The position numbers were made by a program, and so were the translations under genes. The notes beneath the pieces are model-generated. The model searched no databases. It saw only the letters and a program-made list of their open reading frames with translations, and was not told the origin of the DNA. A stretch of DNA of 36,110 bases. Origin: Acidobacteriota bacterium (GTDB taxonomy: Bacteria > Acidobacteriota > UBA6911 > RPQK01 > JADFOI01). Below are positions 1 to 7,550 of the stretch, piece after piece. How positions within the stretch are numbered: the first letter of the stretch is position 1; each line of letters begins with the position of its first letter. The stretch lies in the NCBI GenBank assembly GCA_022562935.1, contig JADFOI010000021.1:1-36110 (forward strand), read 5' to 3'.

Positions 1-134
1 AATCTACTGATTCGTGACTTCTCAATCTTCGGCTAGAAAAAATTTGGAATCACGATTTCGCGAATGACCATGACGACAACAACTACGACAATCAGAAGTT
101 CGATGAAGGAAAACCCTTTTCTGTCTTGCTGCAT
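1..134 (-). pseudogene. Type IV pilin-like gene interrupted by an early TAG (runs off window edge)
   Basis: From the ATG at 134 the minus strand encodes a prepilin leader and start of the pilin helix: KGFSFIELLIV followed by a valine-rich stretch and IPNFF, then TAG at 33-35 after 33 residues. The G-F processing site and the Glu at mature position 5 are present. A strong Shine-Dalgarno (AGGAGGTGG) lies just upstream of the ATG. The same frame stays open after the TAG (PKIEKSRISR) to the window edge, and this resembles the usual residues after IPN in pilins, so the stop looks like a nonsense mutation rather than a natural end. Two charged residues (Arg-Glu) and one extra residue sit inside the normally hydrophobic helix, which also argues for decay. 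A deliberately short pilin-like peptide is the alternative. An intact paralogue follows at 565-1017. Confidence 0.6.
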
Positions 135-317
135 AACCACCTCCTGTTAAGCAACTAAGCAAAAGGGGTTCCAATACAGCGATCCTTCTTTCACGATCTG
201 TTTAAGCGATTGATATCAAAAGAGTTAAATTTTTGGAGAAGTTTTCCTCGTGGGTTTCCAGTCGAATGGATGTGACCGGCTTTGCTACTGAGATGACCTG
301 AAATGTCAGTCGGGATC

Positions 318-367
318 GTCACTTCGTGACGACGTGCTGTCGTGCGGTTGTGCTGTCGTGCTGGCAC
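318..367 (+). repeat. Octamer array TCGTGCNN with capping hairpin (copy a)
   Basis: A small hairpin GTCAC-TTC-GTGAC (318-330) is followed by about four degenerate octamers of the form TCGTGCNN (for example TCGTGCGG, TTGTGCTG, TCGTGCTG). The same unit recurs at 524-566, 5634-5667, 5791-5853 and 21651-21680. Copy a ends 3 bp before the stop codon of the gene fragment at 371. Confidence 0.75.
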
Positions 368-370
368 AAT

Positions 371-523
371 TTATCTTCTTAAACTTTGGACGTGGTGGGC
401 TTCCCGTCTCTTCATGGATCGAATATAACCATTGAGCATCTGAACCAGGCTGATAAGTCCTCTGTCCAACTCCTCGCAAAGATTGCCAGCTATATCTTCT
501 TCATCGTAAGCAGTTGTCAGATG
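371..523 (-). pseudogene. Fragment resembling the C-terminal half of a four-helix-bundle (23S IVP-type) protein
   Basis: The frame ending at TAA 371-373 encodes an acidic helical stretch followed by CEELDRGLISLVQMLNGYIR and SMKRRE, which is like the last helix of the small four-helix-bundle proteins (23S rRNA intervening-sequence/S23 type). Only about 50 residues of plausible protein remain. Upstream of about 523 the open frame continues but is encoded by the octamer array at 524-566, so it is not genuine coding sequence. No start codon or ribosome site belongs to the fragment itself. It sits exactly between two inverted octamer arrays. The family assignment rests on the pattern of the final helix only and is tentative. 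Confidence 0.4.
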
Positions 524-566
524 GTCACGGAGTGACGACTGCACGAAAGCACGACGGCACGAATTC
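524..566 (-). repeat. Octamer array TCGTGCNN, inverted copy (copy b)
   Basis: Read on the minus strand this holds TCGTGCCG, TCGTGCTT, TCGTGCAG and then a hairpin GTCAC-TCC-GTGAC (524-536). It is inverted relative to copy a at 318-367, and the two bracket the gene fragment at 371-523. Its outer edge (GAATTC) overlaps the stop codon of the pilin-like gene at 565. Confidence 0.75.
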
Positions 567-1017
567 ATTCGCCCAGAGGTGTGTCACTGGCGGTCGCGGC
601 GCTATCGGCAGTGGTATAACGGATCACAGCCGTTTCATCGGCGAAGAAACTTCGAATGCCCGTGTTCGAGTAACCCGTTGGGCGAGCATCGATGACGAAG
701 CTGGTATCGGCAGCGCTAAGAGAAATGGAGAAGACGTAGCCATCCTTGGTTGATGATCCAACCACTGAGTCCACCAGCATACCGCTGACCAGACCTCCCA
801 TAGTGGCATACCTCCCCGAACCGACCGTGGTCACATAGAGGGTTTCGGCGTTGAGGACACTGCGGACCGTAGTAATGGCTGAGGCTTCATTGGCCACCAG
901 TTTCGACCGCATCAGGTGAGGAATTGCCATTTGGGCAATAATCCCTATGATCAAGAGAACGATAAGCAGTTCGACCAGTGAAAAACCTTGATCGGAAAAC
1001 CTCTTTGGGTTATTCAT
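565..1017 (-). CDS. Type IV pilin-like / pseudopilin protein
   Basis: A 150-residue protein with a class III (prepilin) signal: a short charged leader ending in Gly, then FSLVELLIVLLIIGIIAQM, with Glu at mature position 5 and Pro at position 22. Prepilin peptidase would cleave between G12 and F13, and the hydrophobic helix anchors the subunit in the inner membrane before assembly. The C-terminal domain (residues about 45-150) has alternating Ser/Thr/Gly-rich strands with GYVFSISL and TGIRSFFADE. This pattern is familiar from small pilins with a short beta-sheet and no disulfide pair (no cysteines are present). No strong ribosome site precedes the ATG. The stop codon abuts octamer array b. Whether it builds a pilus or a type II secretion pseudopilus cannot be told, because no assembly genes are in the window. 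Confidence 0.85.
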   Translation of the reverse strand: MNNPKRFSDQGFSLVELLIVLLIIGIIAQMAIPHLMRSKLVANEASAITTVRSVLNAETLYVTTVGSGRYATMGGLVSGMLVDSVVGSSTKDGYVFSISLSAADTSFVIDARPTGYSNTGIRSFFADETAVIRYTTADSAATASDTPLGE

Positions 1018-1231
1018 GTTTAATAAACGTCCCCTTGGGCAGCTTAATCAGCAAGAGTGGTTCCACTTCATCGTTTCCTCTCAGGTTTTCCGTCCAACCA
1101 ACTGATAGGAAAAGTATTACAGATTTTATGGGGAGGCTGCAAACGGGTGGGAACGGAGGCGATGATTGACCCTGTGGGTTACCCAAGGTGACCCTCAGTG
1201 TCACAAGCTCGATCACCCTCGTGGAATCGGA

Positions 1232-1269
1232 TTAAACCTTTTCTATTGATAGGTTTAAGGATCTTTTTT
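1232..1269 (+). terminator. Possible AT-rich hairpin plus T-tract
   Basis: TTAAACCT (1232-1239) pairs perfectly with AGGTTTAA (1251-1258) and is followed by a run of six T. As an intrinsic terminator it would act on plus-strand transcripts, although the neighbouring genes read on the minus strand, so its role is uncertain. Apart from this, the 250-bp gap 1018-1267 shows nothing recognisable; it should hold the promoter of the pilin gene. Confidence 0.25.
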
Positions 1270-2476
1270 AGCCCACAATCCGCAACAGGTAGGCACAGAA
1301 TAATCCCGCATAGTTTCCCAGCAGATATCCCAGCACTCCCATCAACAGACCCACGGGTGCCATCGACTCATAATAGGCAGCTGCCACAATAGGCGCGCTG
1401 GCGGCGCCCCCAATGTTGGCCTGACTCCCCACCGCAACCAGAAACAGGGGCGCTTTCAGCAAGCGAGCGCCGATCACCAGGAAGGCCACGTGAATAAACA
1501 TCCACACGATCCCGGCCAGCAGCAACACCGGAGCAGCTAGAATGCCTGCCAGGTCGGCCTGAGCCCCGATGGAGGTGAGAAACAGGTAAAGTGCGGCATA
1601 TCCGAACTTGGAAGCACCCGCTCTCTCGATGCGCCGCACAGGGGTAAAGGAGAGCAAGATGCCCAGGCTCGAAACCAGAATCACCAACCAGGTAAAGGAG
1701 GAGAAAATGGAAGCGACATTGGGCGCCCTCTGAAGCAAAGCCTGCTGAGTGATCTCATAGAGCCAGGCCGATAAATGTTGGCAGAGGACCGCGCCCACAA
1801 ACCCAATGGCAAGCACCATGGAAACATCCGACAATGTCATCGGTCTGAGCTGCTTTTCCTGAAATTGCCTGAGGCGCCGGTTCAGATCCTCCAAAACGGC
1901 CGAGCTCGCGTTGTTCCACCGGTCAATCCGGGATTGGTAGTTGGCCAGAAAAAGCAGCAACCCCATCCAGGTGTAAGCAATCACCGTGTCCACGATGATG
2001 ATGGGACCGATAATGCTGTCCGGCGCACCCACCGATTCCTTGATAGCAGCAAAATTCCCCCCTCCTCCAATCCAGCTTCCCGAGAGGGCCGCCAATCCTT
2101 TCCAGGCTCCAGGAGGCAGCCACTGCCCCAAAAGCAGCAGCACCAGGGGACCACCGACCACCACTCCCGCCGTTCCGAACAGCATCATGGCAATCGCTCT
2201 GGGTCCAATGCGCAAAATGGCGGTGACGTCCGTCGTGATCATCAGGACAAAGAGGCTGAAGGGCAACAAGTAGTCTCTCATCCAGTCGTAGGTAGGAGAA
2301 TCGGATGGAATCAGCCCCCAGGTGCTGGCCAAGGTGGGCAAGAAATAGACCAAAATAATGGAGGGGACGATCTTGAAGAAGCGCTCTGCCCAACTTTGGC
2401 TCGAGACCCAAAAAACCAGTGCGCAGGTCAAAGCGCAGAAGGCAAAAACGGCCATCGGGTCTTCCAAAACGGTCAT
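1268..2476 (-). CDS. DUF819 family multi-pass membrane protein
   Basis: A 402-residue, very hydrophobic protein with roughly ten predicted membrane spans. The Gly-rich segment SGSWIGGGGNFAAIKE (about 132-147) followed by IVDTVIAYTWMG is typical of DUF819 (B. subtilis YjcL type), whose transported substrate is not established. A longer in-frame start exists at 2593, but the extra 39 residues would be encoded by the inverted-repeat element at 2491-2635 and have no membrane-protein character. The ATG at 2476, preceded by GTGGGG, is therefore chosen. A further internal ATG at 2455 is possible. The element ends only about 15 bp upstream of this start, so it must lie in or replace the promoter/leader. 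Confidence 0.82.
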   Translation of the reverse strand: MTVLEDPMAVFAFCALTCALVFWVSSQSWAERFFKIVPSIILVYFLPTLASTWGLIPSDSPTYDWMRDYLLPFSLFVLMITTDVTAILRIGPRAIAMMLFGTAGVVVGGPLVLLLLGQWLPPGAWKGLAALSGSWIGGGGNFAAIKESVGAPDSIIGPIIIVDTVIAYTWMGLLLFLANYQSRIDRWNNASSAVLEDLNRRLRQFQEKQLRPMTLSDVSMVLAIGFVGAVLCQHLSAWLYEITQQALLQRAPNVASIFSSFTWLVILVSSLGILLSFTPVRRIERAGASKFGYAALYLFLTSIGAQADLAGILAAPVLLLAGIVWMFIHVAFLVIGARLLKAPLFLVAVGSQANIGGAASAPIVAAAYYESMAPVGLLMGVLGYLLGNYAGLFCAYLLRIVG

Positions 2477-2490
2477 AGCAGTGACCCCAC

Positions 2491-2635
2491 TAGCCGGGAT
2501 TATCCATAGATGGTCTACTGCAGTGCCGCAATCATCTACGCTGACTGCGCGACCCCCAAGCGGGTGCCCCCGCACGCCTTGCCATCGTGGCAACTGCCGC
2601 CCTTCGTCACGAAAACCTATGCATAACCCCGGCTA
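2491..2635. mobile_element. MITE-like inverted-repeat element, copy A (145 bp)
   Basis: Bounded by TAGCCGGGATTATCCATAG on the left and CTATGCATAACCCCGGCTA on the right, which are imperfect inverted repeats. It shares its first ~45 and last ~30 bp with the copy at 13627-13808 and its ends with the copy at 5710-5767. Inside are CCCAAGCGGG-type inverted repeats and a perfect TTGCCA-TCG-TGGCAA hairpin (2579-2593). It carries no open frame of its own and no transposase is in the window, so it would need to be moved in trans. Confidence 0.75.
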
Positions 2636-2662
2636 AACACACGGCAAACTCCGGTCAAAACG

Positions 2663-2678
2663 GCAGGGCAAGCCCTGC
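2663..2678. other. Perfect 7-bp inverted repeat in the divergent promoter region
   Basis: GCAGGGC-AA-GCCCTGC lies between the mobile element and the start of the FAD/Fe-S dehydrogenase. It could be an operator for that gene or a small hairpin; there is no further support. No convincing sigma-70 boxes were found here. Confidence 0.25.
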
Positions 2679-2734
2679 TTCGGGCCAGGTTGGCCTTCCT
2701 CGCTATTGATCTTGCTCTACGGTAGCATAGGCAC

Positions 2735-5629
2735 ATGATAAACGAGACACGACGGCTTCGACTGGAAGAGGAGCTGCGCACAAAAGTCGAGGGAGAGGTG
2801 CTGTTTGATGAGATGTCTCGTCTCATTTACAGCACAGACGCCAGCCTTTATCAGATTAAGCCCCTGGGAGTCATCCTTCCTCGCTCAGACCAAGAGATCC
2901 TGGAAACCATCAAAATCGCGGCCAGGTACGGGGTACCCATCCTCCCACGAGGAGGAGGCACCAGCCTGGCAGGACAAGCGGTACTGGCCGGCCTGGTGGT
3001 GGACTGCTCCAAATATCTAACCAAGATCGAGGAGATCAATCCGGCCGAGCATTGGGCTCGAGTGCAACCCGGGGTTGTCCTGGACAATCTGAATGAAGTT
3101 CTCAAATCCCACAATCTGCACTTCGCCCCGGACCCGGCGACCAGCAGCCGAGCCAATATTGGAGGAATGATCGGCAATAACTCATCAGGTGTCCGCTCCA
3201 TCCGCTACGGAAAGACCATCGACAACGTTCTGGAACTCTCCGTCATTCTCTCCACCGGGGAACGGTTGCTGCTGCGTCGCTTGAACGCTCAGGAGTTGCA
3301 GCAAAAGTGTGATCAGGAAGATCGAGAAGGGGAGATCTACAGGAATATTGGCAAGATTTTAGAAGAGAACGCTGAAGAGATTACCAGCCGTTTCCCCCAG
3401 GTCATGCGCCGAGTGGGGGGCTACAACCTCGATGCCTTGCTGCAGGAAGATGACTTCAATCTGGCTAAACTGATTGTAGGCTCCGAAGGAACCCTGGCCT
3501 TTGTAACGGAGGCTAAAATCAAACTGGAGCCTCTGCCCACTTACACCATGGTGTCGGTGATTCATTTCGACGATCTGCTTCGAGCCATCGATGCGGTCCC
3601 GGTGATCTTACGCCACAAGCCTTCCGCCGTGGAGATCCTGGATCACTACGGCCTGGAACTGGCTCGCTCCAACCCAACCGTGGCCCCGCTTTGTGCCCAG
3701 TTTATCCAGGGCACACCGCAGGCCATCCTGATGGTGGAGTTCAGCGGAGCATCCCAGGAGGAGGTTCAGTCCGCCTGGGCAGAAATGAAGACCAGCCTGG
3801 ATCATCAAAAAGGTCTCTATGCCTATTACGACGCCTCCACCAAAGAGACGAAAGAAACGGTATGGAGTGTTCGAAAACATGCGCTGGGAGTTTTGCTGGG
3901 AATGAAGGGGGACGCAAAGCCTCTTCCTTTCATCGAAGATGCCTGCGTACCGGTGGAACATCTCAGTGAGTATGTGGCTCGGATTCTCAAGATCTGTCGA
4001 AAGTATGACCGGCCCCTGGCCCTCTATGCCCATGCCAGTGCAGGGGTGATTCACCTGCGCCCCATCCTGAATCTCAAGCAGCAGGAAGACCTGGACATCA
4101 TGCGGGCCATCTCCGAGAAAAGTTTTGACCTGGTCCGCGAGTACGGCGGTTCCTGGAGTGGCGAGCACGGAGATGGGCTGGTGCGCAGTTACAAGAATCG
4201 CGAATTTTTTGGCGACCAAATCTACCGAGCCTTTCAAGAGGTCAAGCAAACTTTTGACCCCGTAGGCCTGATGAATCCGGGAAAGATTGTCGACGCTCAG
4301 GACATCGGTGAAAATCTGCGCATTCACCCCGCCTACCGCACTTCGGTCCCCGCCACTCATTTTCAGTTCAAACAAGAACAAGGCTTCGACCGGGCTATTG
4401 AGATGTGTACCGGCATCGGTCACTGCCGGAAAACCAACTCCGGGACCATGTGTCCTTCCTACATGGCTACGCGAGATGAAGAGCACTCCACACGAGGCCG
4501 CGCCAACGCGTTGCGCATGGCCATTGCAGGAGAGCTTGGCCCCGATGGACTGGGCAGTCCCCGGCTTTACGAGGTCCTGGACCTGTGTCTGGAATGCAAA
4601 GCCTGTAAGTCCGAGTGCCCTTCAGGTGTGGACATGGCCCGCCTGAAGAGCGAATTTCTGGCTCAATACTACAAACAGCACCGGCTTCCCCTGGCGAAGA
4701 AGCTCTTTGGCCAAATCCGGGAAACGGCTGAATGGGCCAGCCACTTTCCCAACCTGACCAACTTCCTGCTCGGAAATCTCTTTTCGCGCTGGATTCTGGA
4801 GAAACTGGCGGGGATTGACCGGAGACGAAGCCTGCCTCCCCTCGCGGGTCAGACGCTCACCCGGTGGTTCAAAGAGAACCCGGAAGGAGGGGAGTCGACA
4901 GCTCAACCAGTCGCCCTGTTCCTGGACACGTTCGTCAATTTCTACGAACCGGAGATTGGCATAGCCGCCACAAGGCTGCTGAGACATCTGAATTATCGGG
5001 TGATTCCAGTCGATGGCGGCTGCTGCGGCCGGCCCCTCATCTCCACGGGACAGCTGACCCAGGTTCGGGAGAAAGGCCTGGCTTTGCTGAAAGCCTTGCA
5101 GGAGTACACCCGTCAACAGATTCCCATTGTCGTCCTGGAACCTAGCTGTTTGTCGACCCTTCGGGATGACTACCTGGATTTGTTAGACGACGAAGCCGGC
5201 TGCGCCGCCGTGCTCGAACACGTCTTCAGCCTGGAGGAGTTCCTGACCCAGGAAAGCGTTTTGCCTCGCCTGGTGGAGAAAATAGGAAAAGGACCGGCCG
5301 AGGTCCTCCTTCACAGGCATTGCCACCAAAAAGCCCTTTTCGATACCAAGAGTTCACTGCAGGCTCTGCAAAGTCTGAAGGAGACCGATCTCAGGGAAGT
5401 GGACTCGGGCTGCTGCGGGATGGCCGGGTCGTTTGGATACGAAAAGAAGCATTACGAAATTTCCCAGAAGATTGGTGAAGACCGCCTCTTCCCTGCCGTA
5501 CGAGCAGCCTCCGCCGAGACTGAAATCGTGGCTTCCGGCTTTAGCTGTCGCGCTCAGATTCGACATTTTACCGGCCGACCGGCAAAGCATCTGGTCCAAG
5601 TCCTGGCCGGGGCCATTCGACCCGATTGA
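2735..5629 (+). CDS. FAD-linked oxidase / Fe-S protein fusion (GlcD-GlcF type, D-2-hydroxyacid dehydrogenase)
   Basis: A 964-residue fusion of a GlcD-like flavin half and a GlcF-like iron-sulfur half, the architecture of E. coli YdiJ. The FAD-binding PCMH loop PRGGGTSLAGQAV is at about 71-83, and the FAD-oxidase C-terminal domain carries HASAGVIHLRP and SGEHGDG. Two ferredoxin-type clusters follow, with cysteines at 558, 564 and 573 and at 618, 621, 624 and 628 (CLECKACKSECP). Then come two CCG domains with GGCCGRP (about 761-767) and GCCGMAGSFG (about 892). The family oxidises D-2-hydroxyacids (glycolate, D-lactate or D-2-hydroxyglutarate) and passes electrons to the respiratory chain. The exact substrate cannot be read from sequence. 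The gene stands alone, divergent from the DUF819 gene. The ATG has only a weak ribosome site. Confidence 0.9.
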   Translation: MINETRRLRLEEELRTKVEGEVLFDEMSRLIYSTDASLYQIKPLGVILPRSDQEILETIKIAARYGVPILPRGGGTSLAGQAVLAGLVVDCSKYLTKIEEINPAEHWARVQPGVVLDNLNEVLKSHNLHFAPDPATSSRANIGGMIGNNSSGVRSIRYGKTIDNVLELSVILSTGERLLLRRLNAQELQQKCDQEDREGEIYRNIGKILEENAEEITSRFPQVMRRVGGYNLDALLQEDDFNLAKLIVGSEGTLAFVTEAKIKLEPLPTYTMVSVIHFDDLLRAIDAVPVILRHKPSAVEILDHYGLELARSNPTVAPLCAQFIQGTPQAILMVEFSGASQEEVQSAWAEMKTSLDHQKGLYAYYDASTKETKETVWSVRKHALGVLLGMKGDAKPLPFIEDACVPVEHLSEYVARILKICRKYDRPLALYAHASAGVIHLRPILNLKQQEDLDIMRAISEKSFDLVREYGGSWSGEHGDGLVRSYKNREFFGDQIYRAFQEVKQTFDPVGLMNPGKIVDAQDIGENLRIHPAYRTSVPATHFQFKQEQGFDRAIEMCTGIGHCRKTNSGTMCPSYMATRDEEHSTRGRANALRMAIAGELGPDGLGSPRLYEVLDLCLECKACKSECPSGVDMARLKSEFLAQYYKQHRLPLAKKLFGQIRETAEWASHFPNLTNFLLGNLFSRWILEKLAGIDRRRSLPPLAGQTLTRWFKENPEGGESTAQPVALFLDTFVNFYEPEIGIAATRLLRHLNYRVIPVDGGCCGRPLISTGQLTQVREKGLALLKALQEYTRQQIPIVVLEPSCLSTLRDDYLDLLDDEAGCAAVLEHVFSLEEFLTQESVLPRLVEKIGKGPAEVLLHRHCHQKALFDTKSSLQALQSLKETDLREVDSGCCGMAGSFGYEKKHYEISQKIGEDRLFPAVRAASAETEIVASGFSCRAQIRHFTGRPAKHLVQVLAGAIRPD

Positions 5630-5633
5630 GTGG

Positions 5634-5667
5634 GGTCGTGCGTTCGTGCTTTCGTGCTTTTGTGGGG
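5634..5667 (+). repeat. Octamer array TCGTGCNN (copy c)
   Basis: TCGTGCGT, TCGTGCTT and TCGTGCTT follow one another directly and begin 4 bp after the stop codon of the dehydrogenase. A TGGGGT/ACCCCA hairpin (5663-5683) follows. Together with the inverted copy at 5791-5853 it brackets the 58-bp inverted-repeat element. Confidence 0.75.
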
Positions 5668-5709
5668 TGGGTGCAGAACCCCAGAAATGGCAGTCAATCG
5701 TATCGCCCA

Positions 5710-5767
5710 GCCCGGATTATGCATAGGTTTTCTACTGCAGCGACGAGCAACTATGCATAATCCGGGC
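5710..5767. mobile_element. MITE-like inverted-repeat element, copy B (58 bp)
   Basis: Perfect 17-bp terminal inverted repeats, GCCCGGATTATGCATAG and its exact complement, enclose only 24 bp that still include the CTACTGCAG seen in copies A and C. This is the minimal form of the family and probably a deletion derivative. It lies between two oppositely oriented octamer arrays. Confidence 0.8.
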
Positions 5768-5790
5768 GAGTGATGTGTGTGTAAGGTACG

Positions 5791-5853
5791 AAATCACGAA
5801 TGCACGAACGCACCACAAGCACGACTGCACAACCGCACGAACTCACGAATTGC
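5791..5853 (-). repeat. Octamer array TCGTGCNN, inverted copy (copy d)
   Basis: On the minus strand about seven degenerate octamers are visible (TCGTGAGT, TCGTGCGG, TTGTGCAG, TCGTGCTT and so on). It overlaps the last codons of the acyl-CoA ligase: the terminal Ser-Asn-Ser and the stop are read from array sequence. Confidence 0.75.
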
Positions 5854-7495
5854 TTTTCTCTCTCAATACCCGCTTCAGGACTTTCCCCAGGGCATTCTTG
5901 GGAAGTTCCTCAACAAACTCGATTCTCTTGGGAATCTTATACTTGGAAAGTTTGTCCTGACAGAACCGAACCACTTCCTGTTTGCTTAGCTCCTGGCCCT
6001 CTTCAACCACAATGTAAGCCTTGGGGACCTCTTCTCGAACAGCACTGGAAACGCCCACGACCGCCGCTTCGACGATACTGGGATGTTGATGCAGAACCTC
6101 TTCCACTTCACGAGGATAGATGTTCATTCCCGCACTGATGATCACGTCTTTTTTTCGATCCACGATGCTGAAGAACCCCTCTTCATCCATCACCGCCATA
6201 TCCCCCGTGTAGAGCCAACCCTGGTCCAACACCTGCCGGGTTTCCTCAGGCTTTTCCCAATACCCCTTCATCACCTGGGGGCCCTTAATGGCCAGCTCCC
6301 CCACCTGGCCGGGCCCAAGAGGCTCCCTGCTGTCCGGATCCACCACCGCCGCTTCCGTATCGGACACGGGAACTCCGATAGTCCCGCTCTTGCGATGTCC
6401 GTGAGTCGGGTTGACCAGGGCCACCGGAGAAGTTTCCGAGAGGCCGTAGCCCTCCACCAGCTTGCCTCCCGTGAGGCTTTCAAATTTTTTCTGGACTTCG
6501 GCCGGCAGGGCAGCTCCCCCGCTGATGCAGAGCCGAATGGAGGCCACATCCGAGCTGGAGATGCCGGGGTAACGACAGATGGTGTTGTACAGAGCCGGTA
6601 CCGCGCAGAAAATGGTGGGCCTGTGCTTTTTGATCTGCTTCATGACGTCAGCCAACTCAAAGCGTGGGAGCAGCAGCATTGTCGATTGAGAGAGGATGGC
6701 CAAATGCATCCCGGTGGTCATTCCGTAGCTGTGGAAAAAGGGGAGAACGCACAGCAGCACTTCCTTCTGGTCCTCCATGTCCCAGAGCCACTCCCGGGTC
6801 TGACAGGTATTCACAACCAAATTGCGATGGCTTAAAACAGCACCCTTGGATACCCCGGTCGTACCCCCTGTATAAAGAAATATGGCCGTATCCTGGGGAC
6901 TGATTTCTGCGGCAGCGGCCGTCGGAAAGGATTGTCCCATGAGATGACGATACTCATGGACCCCTTCCTCCTGGGCGGGATCGACCTCTGATTTGTGCTT
7001 CCAACCGTACAGAAAGGCGAGAATTCGGGGCAGGAAGTCCTGGATTCTGGTCAGGATGACTCTCTTGACCGAGGTCTTGTCCCTGACGGCGGCTAGTCGC
7101 GGATAGAGCTGATCCAGGATCACCACCGTTTCAGCACCCGAGTCACTCAACTGAACCTGGAGTTCCCTCTCCACGTAAAGCGGATTGGTGGGTACCAGGA
7201 TCCCACCCAGCTTGAGAACCGCTAGATGAGCGATCGGATAGGCGGGGATGTTGGGAAGCACCAGGGCCACCCGGTCTCCCTTTCCAATTCCCATGGAGGC
7301 CAGCGCATTGGCGAAGCGGTCCACACGGTTGCCCAGTTCCCGGTAGCGAATCTTGGCTCCGAAAAAGAGGGTGGCTATACCCTGGGGATTTTTGTCGACC
7401 GAGTCCTGGAAGAGCTGATAGACCGTCTGGTCACGATAGGGGATGGACCGGGGAACCTGCTCATCATAAGACTTGTGCCAGATCTTTTCCATCAT
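5843..7495 (-). CDS. fadD: Long-chain fatty acid-CoA ligase (AMP-binding)
   Basis: A 550-residue ANL-superfamily enzyme that activates a carboxylic acid to the acyl-adenylate and then the CoA thioester. The P-loop YTGGTTGVSKG is at 208-218, GYGLSETSP at 349-357, YTGD at 429-432, DRKKDVIISAGMNIYPREVE at about 446-465, and the catalytic lysine of NALGK is K538. Spacing and sequence fit FadD-type ligases (usual length 510-570). Chain-length preference cannot be deduced. It lies 55 bp downstream of the adenylate cyclase gene on the same strand and may be co-transcribed with it. A hairpin (7508-7538) lies between the two genes. The start is one of two adjacent ATG codons. The C-terminal end is encoded within an octamer repeat array. 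Confidence 0.9.
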   Translation of the reverse strand: MMEKIWHKSYDEQVPRSIPYRDQTVYQLFQDSVDKNPQGIATLFFGAKIRYRELGNRVDRFANALASMGIGKGDRVALVLPNIPAYPIAHLAVLKLGGILVPTNPLYVERELQVQLSDSGAETVVILDQLYPRLAAVRDKTSVKRVILTRIQDFLPRILAFLYGWKHKSEVDPAQEEGVHEYRHLMGQSFPTAAAAEISPQDTAIFLYTGGTTGVSKGAVLSHRNLVVNTCQTREWLWDMEDQKEVLLCVLPFFHSYGMTTGMHLAILSQSTMLLLPRFELADVMKQIKKHRPTIFCAVPALYNTICRYPGISSSDVASIRLCISGGAALPAEVQKKFESLTGGKLVEGYGLSETSPVALVNPTHGHRKSGTIGVPVSDTEAAVVDPDSREPLGPGQVGELAIKGPQVMKGYWEKPEETRQVLDQGWLYTGDMAVMDEEGFFSIVDRKKDVIISAGMNIYPREVEEVLHQHPSIVEAAVVGVSSAVREEVPKAYIVVEEGQELSKQEVVRFCQDKLSKYKIPKRIEFVEELPKNALGKVLKRVLREKSNS

Positions 7496-7507
7496 TCTCA
7501 GCCATTC

Positions 7508-7538
7508 CCTGAACTGACTTTCTTATAAGTCGGTCAGG
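7508..7538 (-). other. Hairpin between cyclase and acyl-CoA ligase genes
   Basis: On the minus strand CCTGACCGACTT pairs with AAGTCAGTTCAGG, a stem of about 11 pairs with one interruption. It ends about a dozen bases before the ligase ATG, close to its only ribosome-site-like sequence (CAGGGA). It could be an attenuator, a processing site or a translation-control hairpin. No T-tract follows. Confidence 0.3.
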
Positions 7539-7550
7539 GACGGATAAGAA

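Noticed and set aside
33-35. TAG read as pyrrolysine or another sense codon in the pilin gene
   Set aside because: Several intact genes here end with TAG (for example purN and purQ), and the helix region is also degenerate; a nonsense mutation is simpler.
135-300. Possible c-di-GMP (GEMM-I) riboswitch upstream of the pilin fragment, suggested by GCAAAGCC on the minus strand
   Set aside because: The second conserved half (the GGGTTACC-type receptor region) and the P1/P2 helices could not be built; only an isolated match remains.
1775-2509. Plus-strand open frame of 244 codons
   Set aside because: It lies entirely opposite the DUF819 gene and has a low-complexity, Gln/His/Pro/Arg-rich composition typical of antisense shadows.
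2477-2593. Longer N-terminus of the DUF819 protein
   Set aside because: It is encoded by the inverted-repeat element and is unlike the family.
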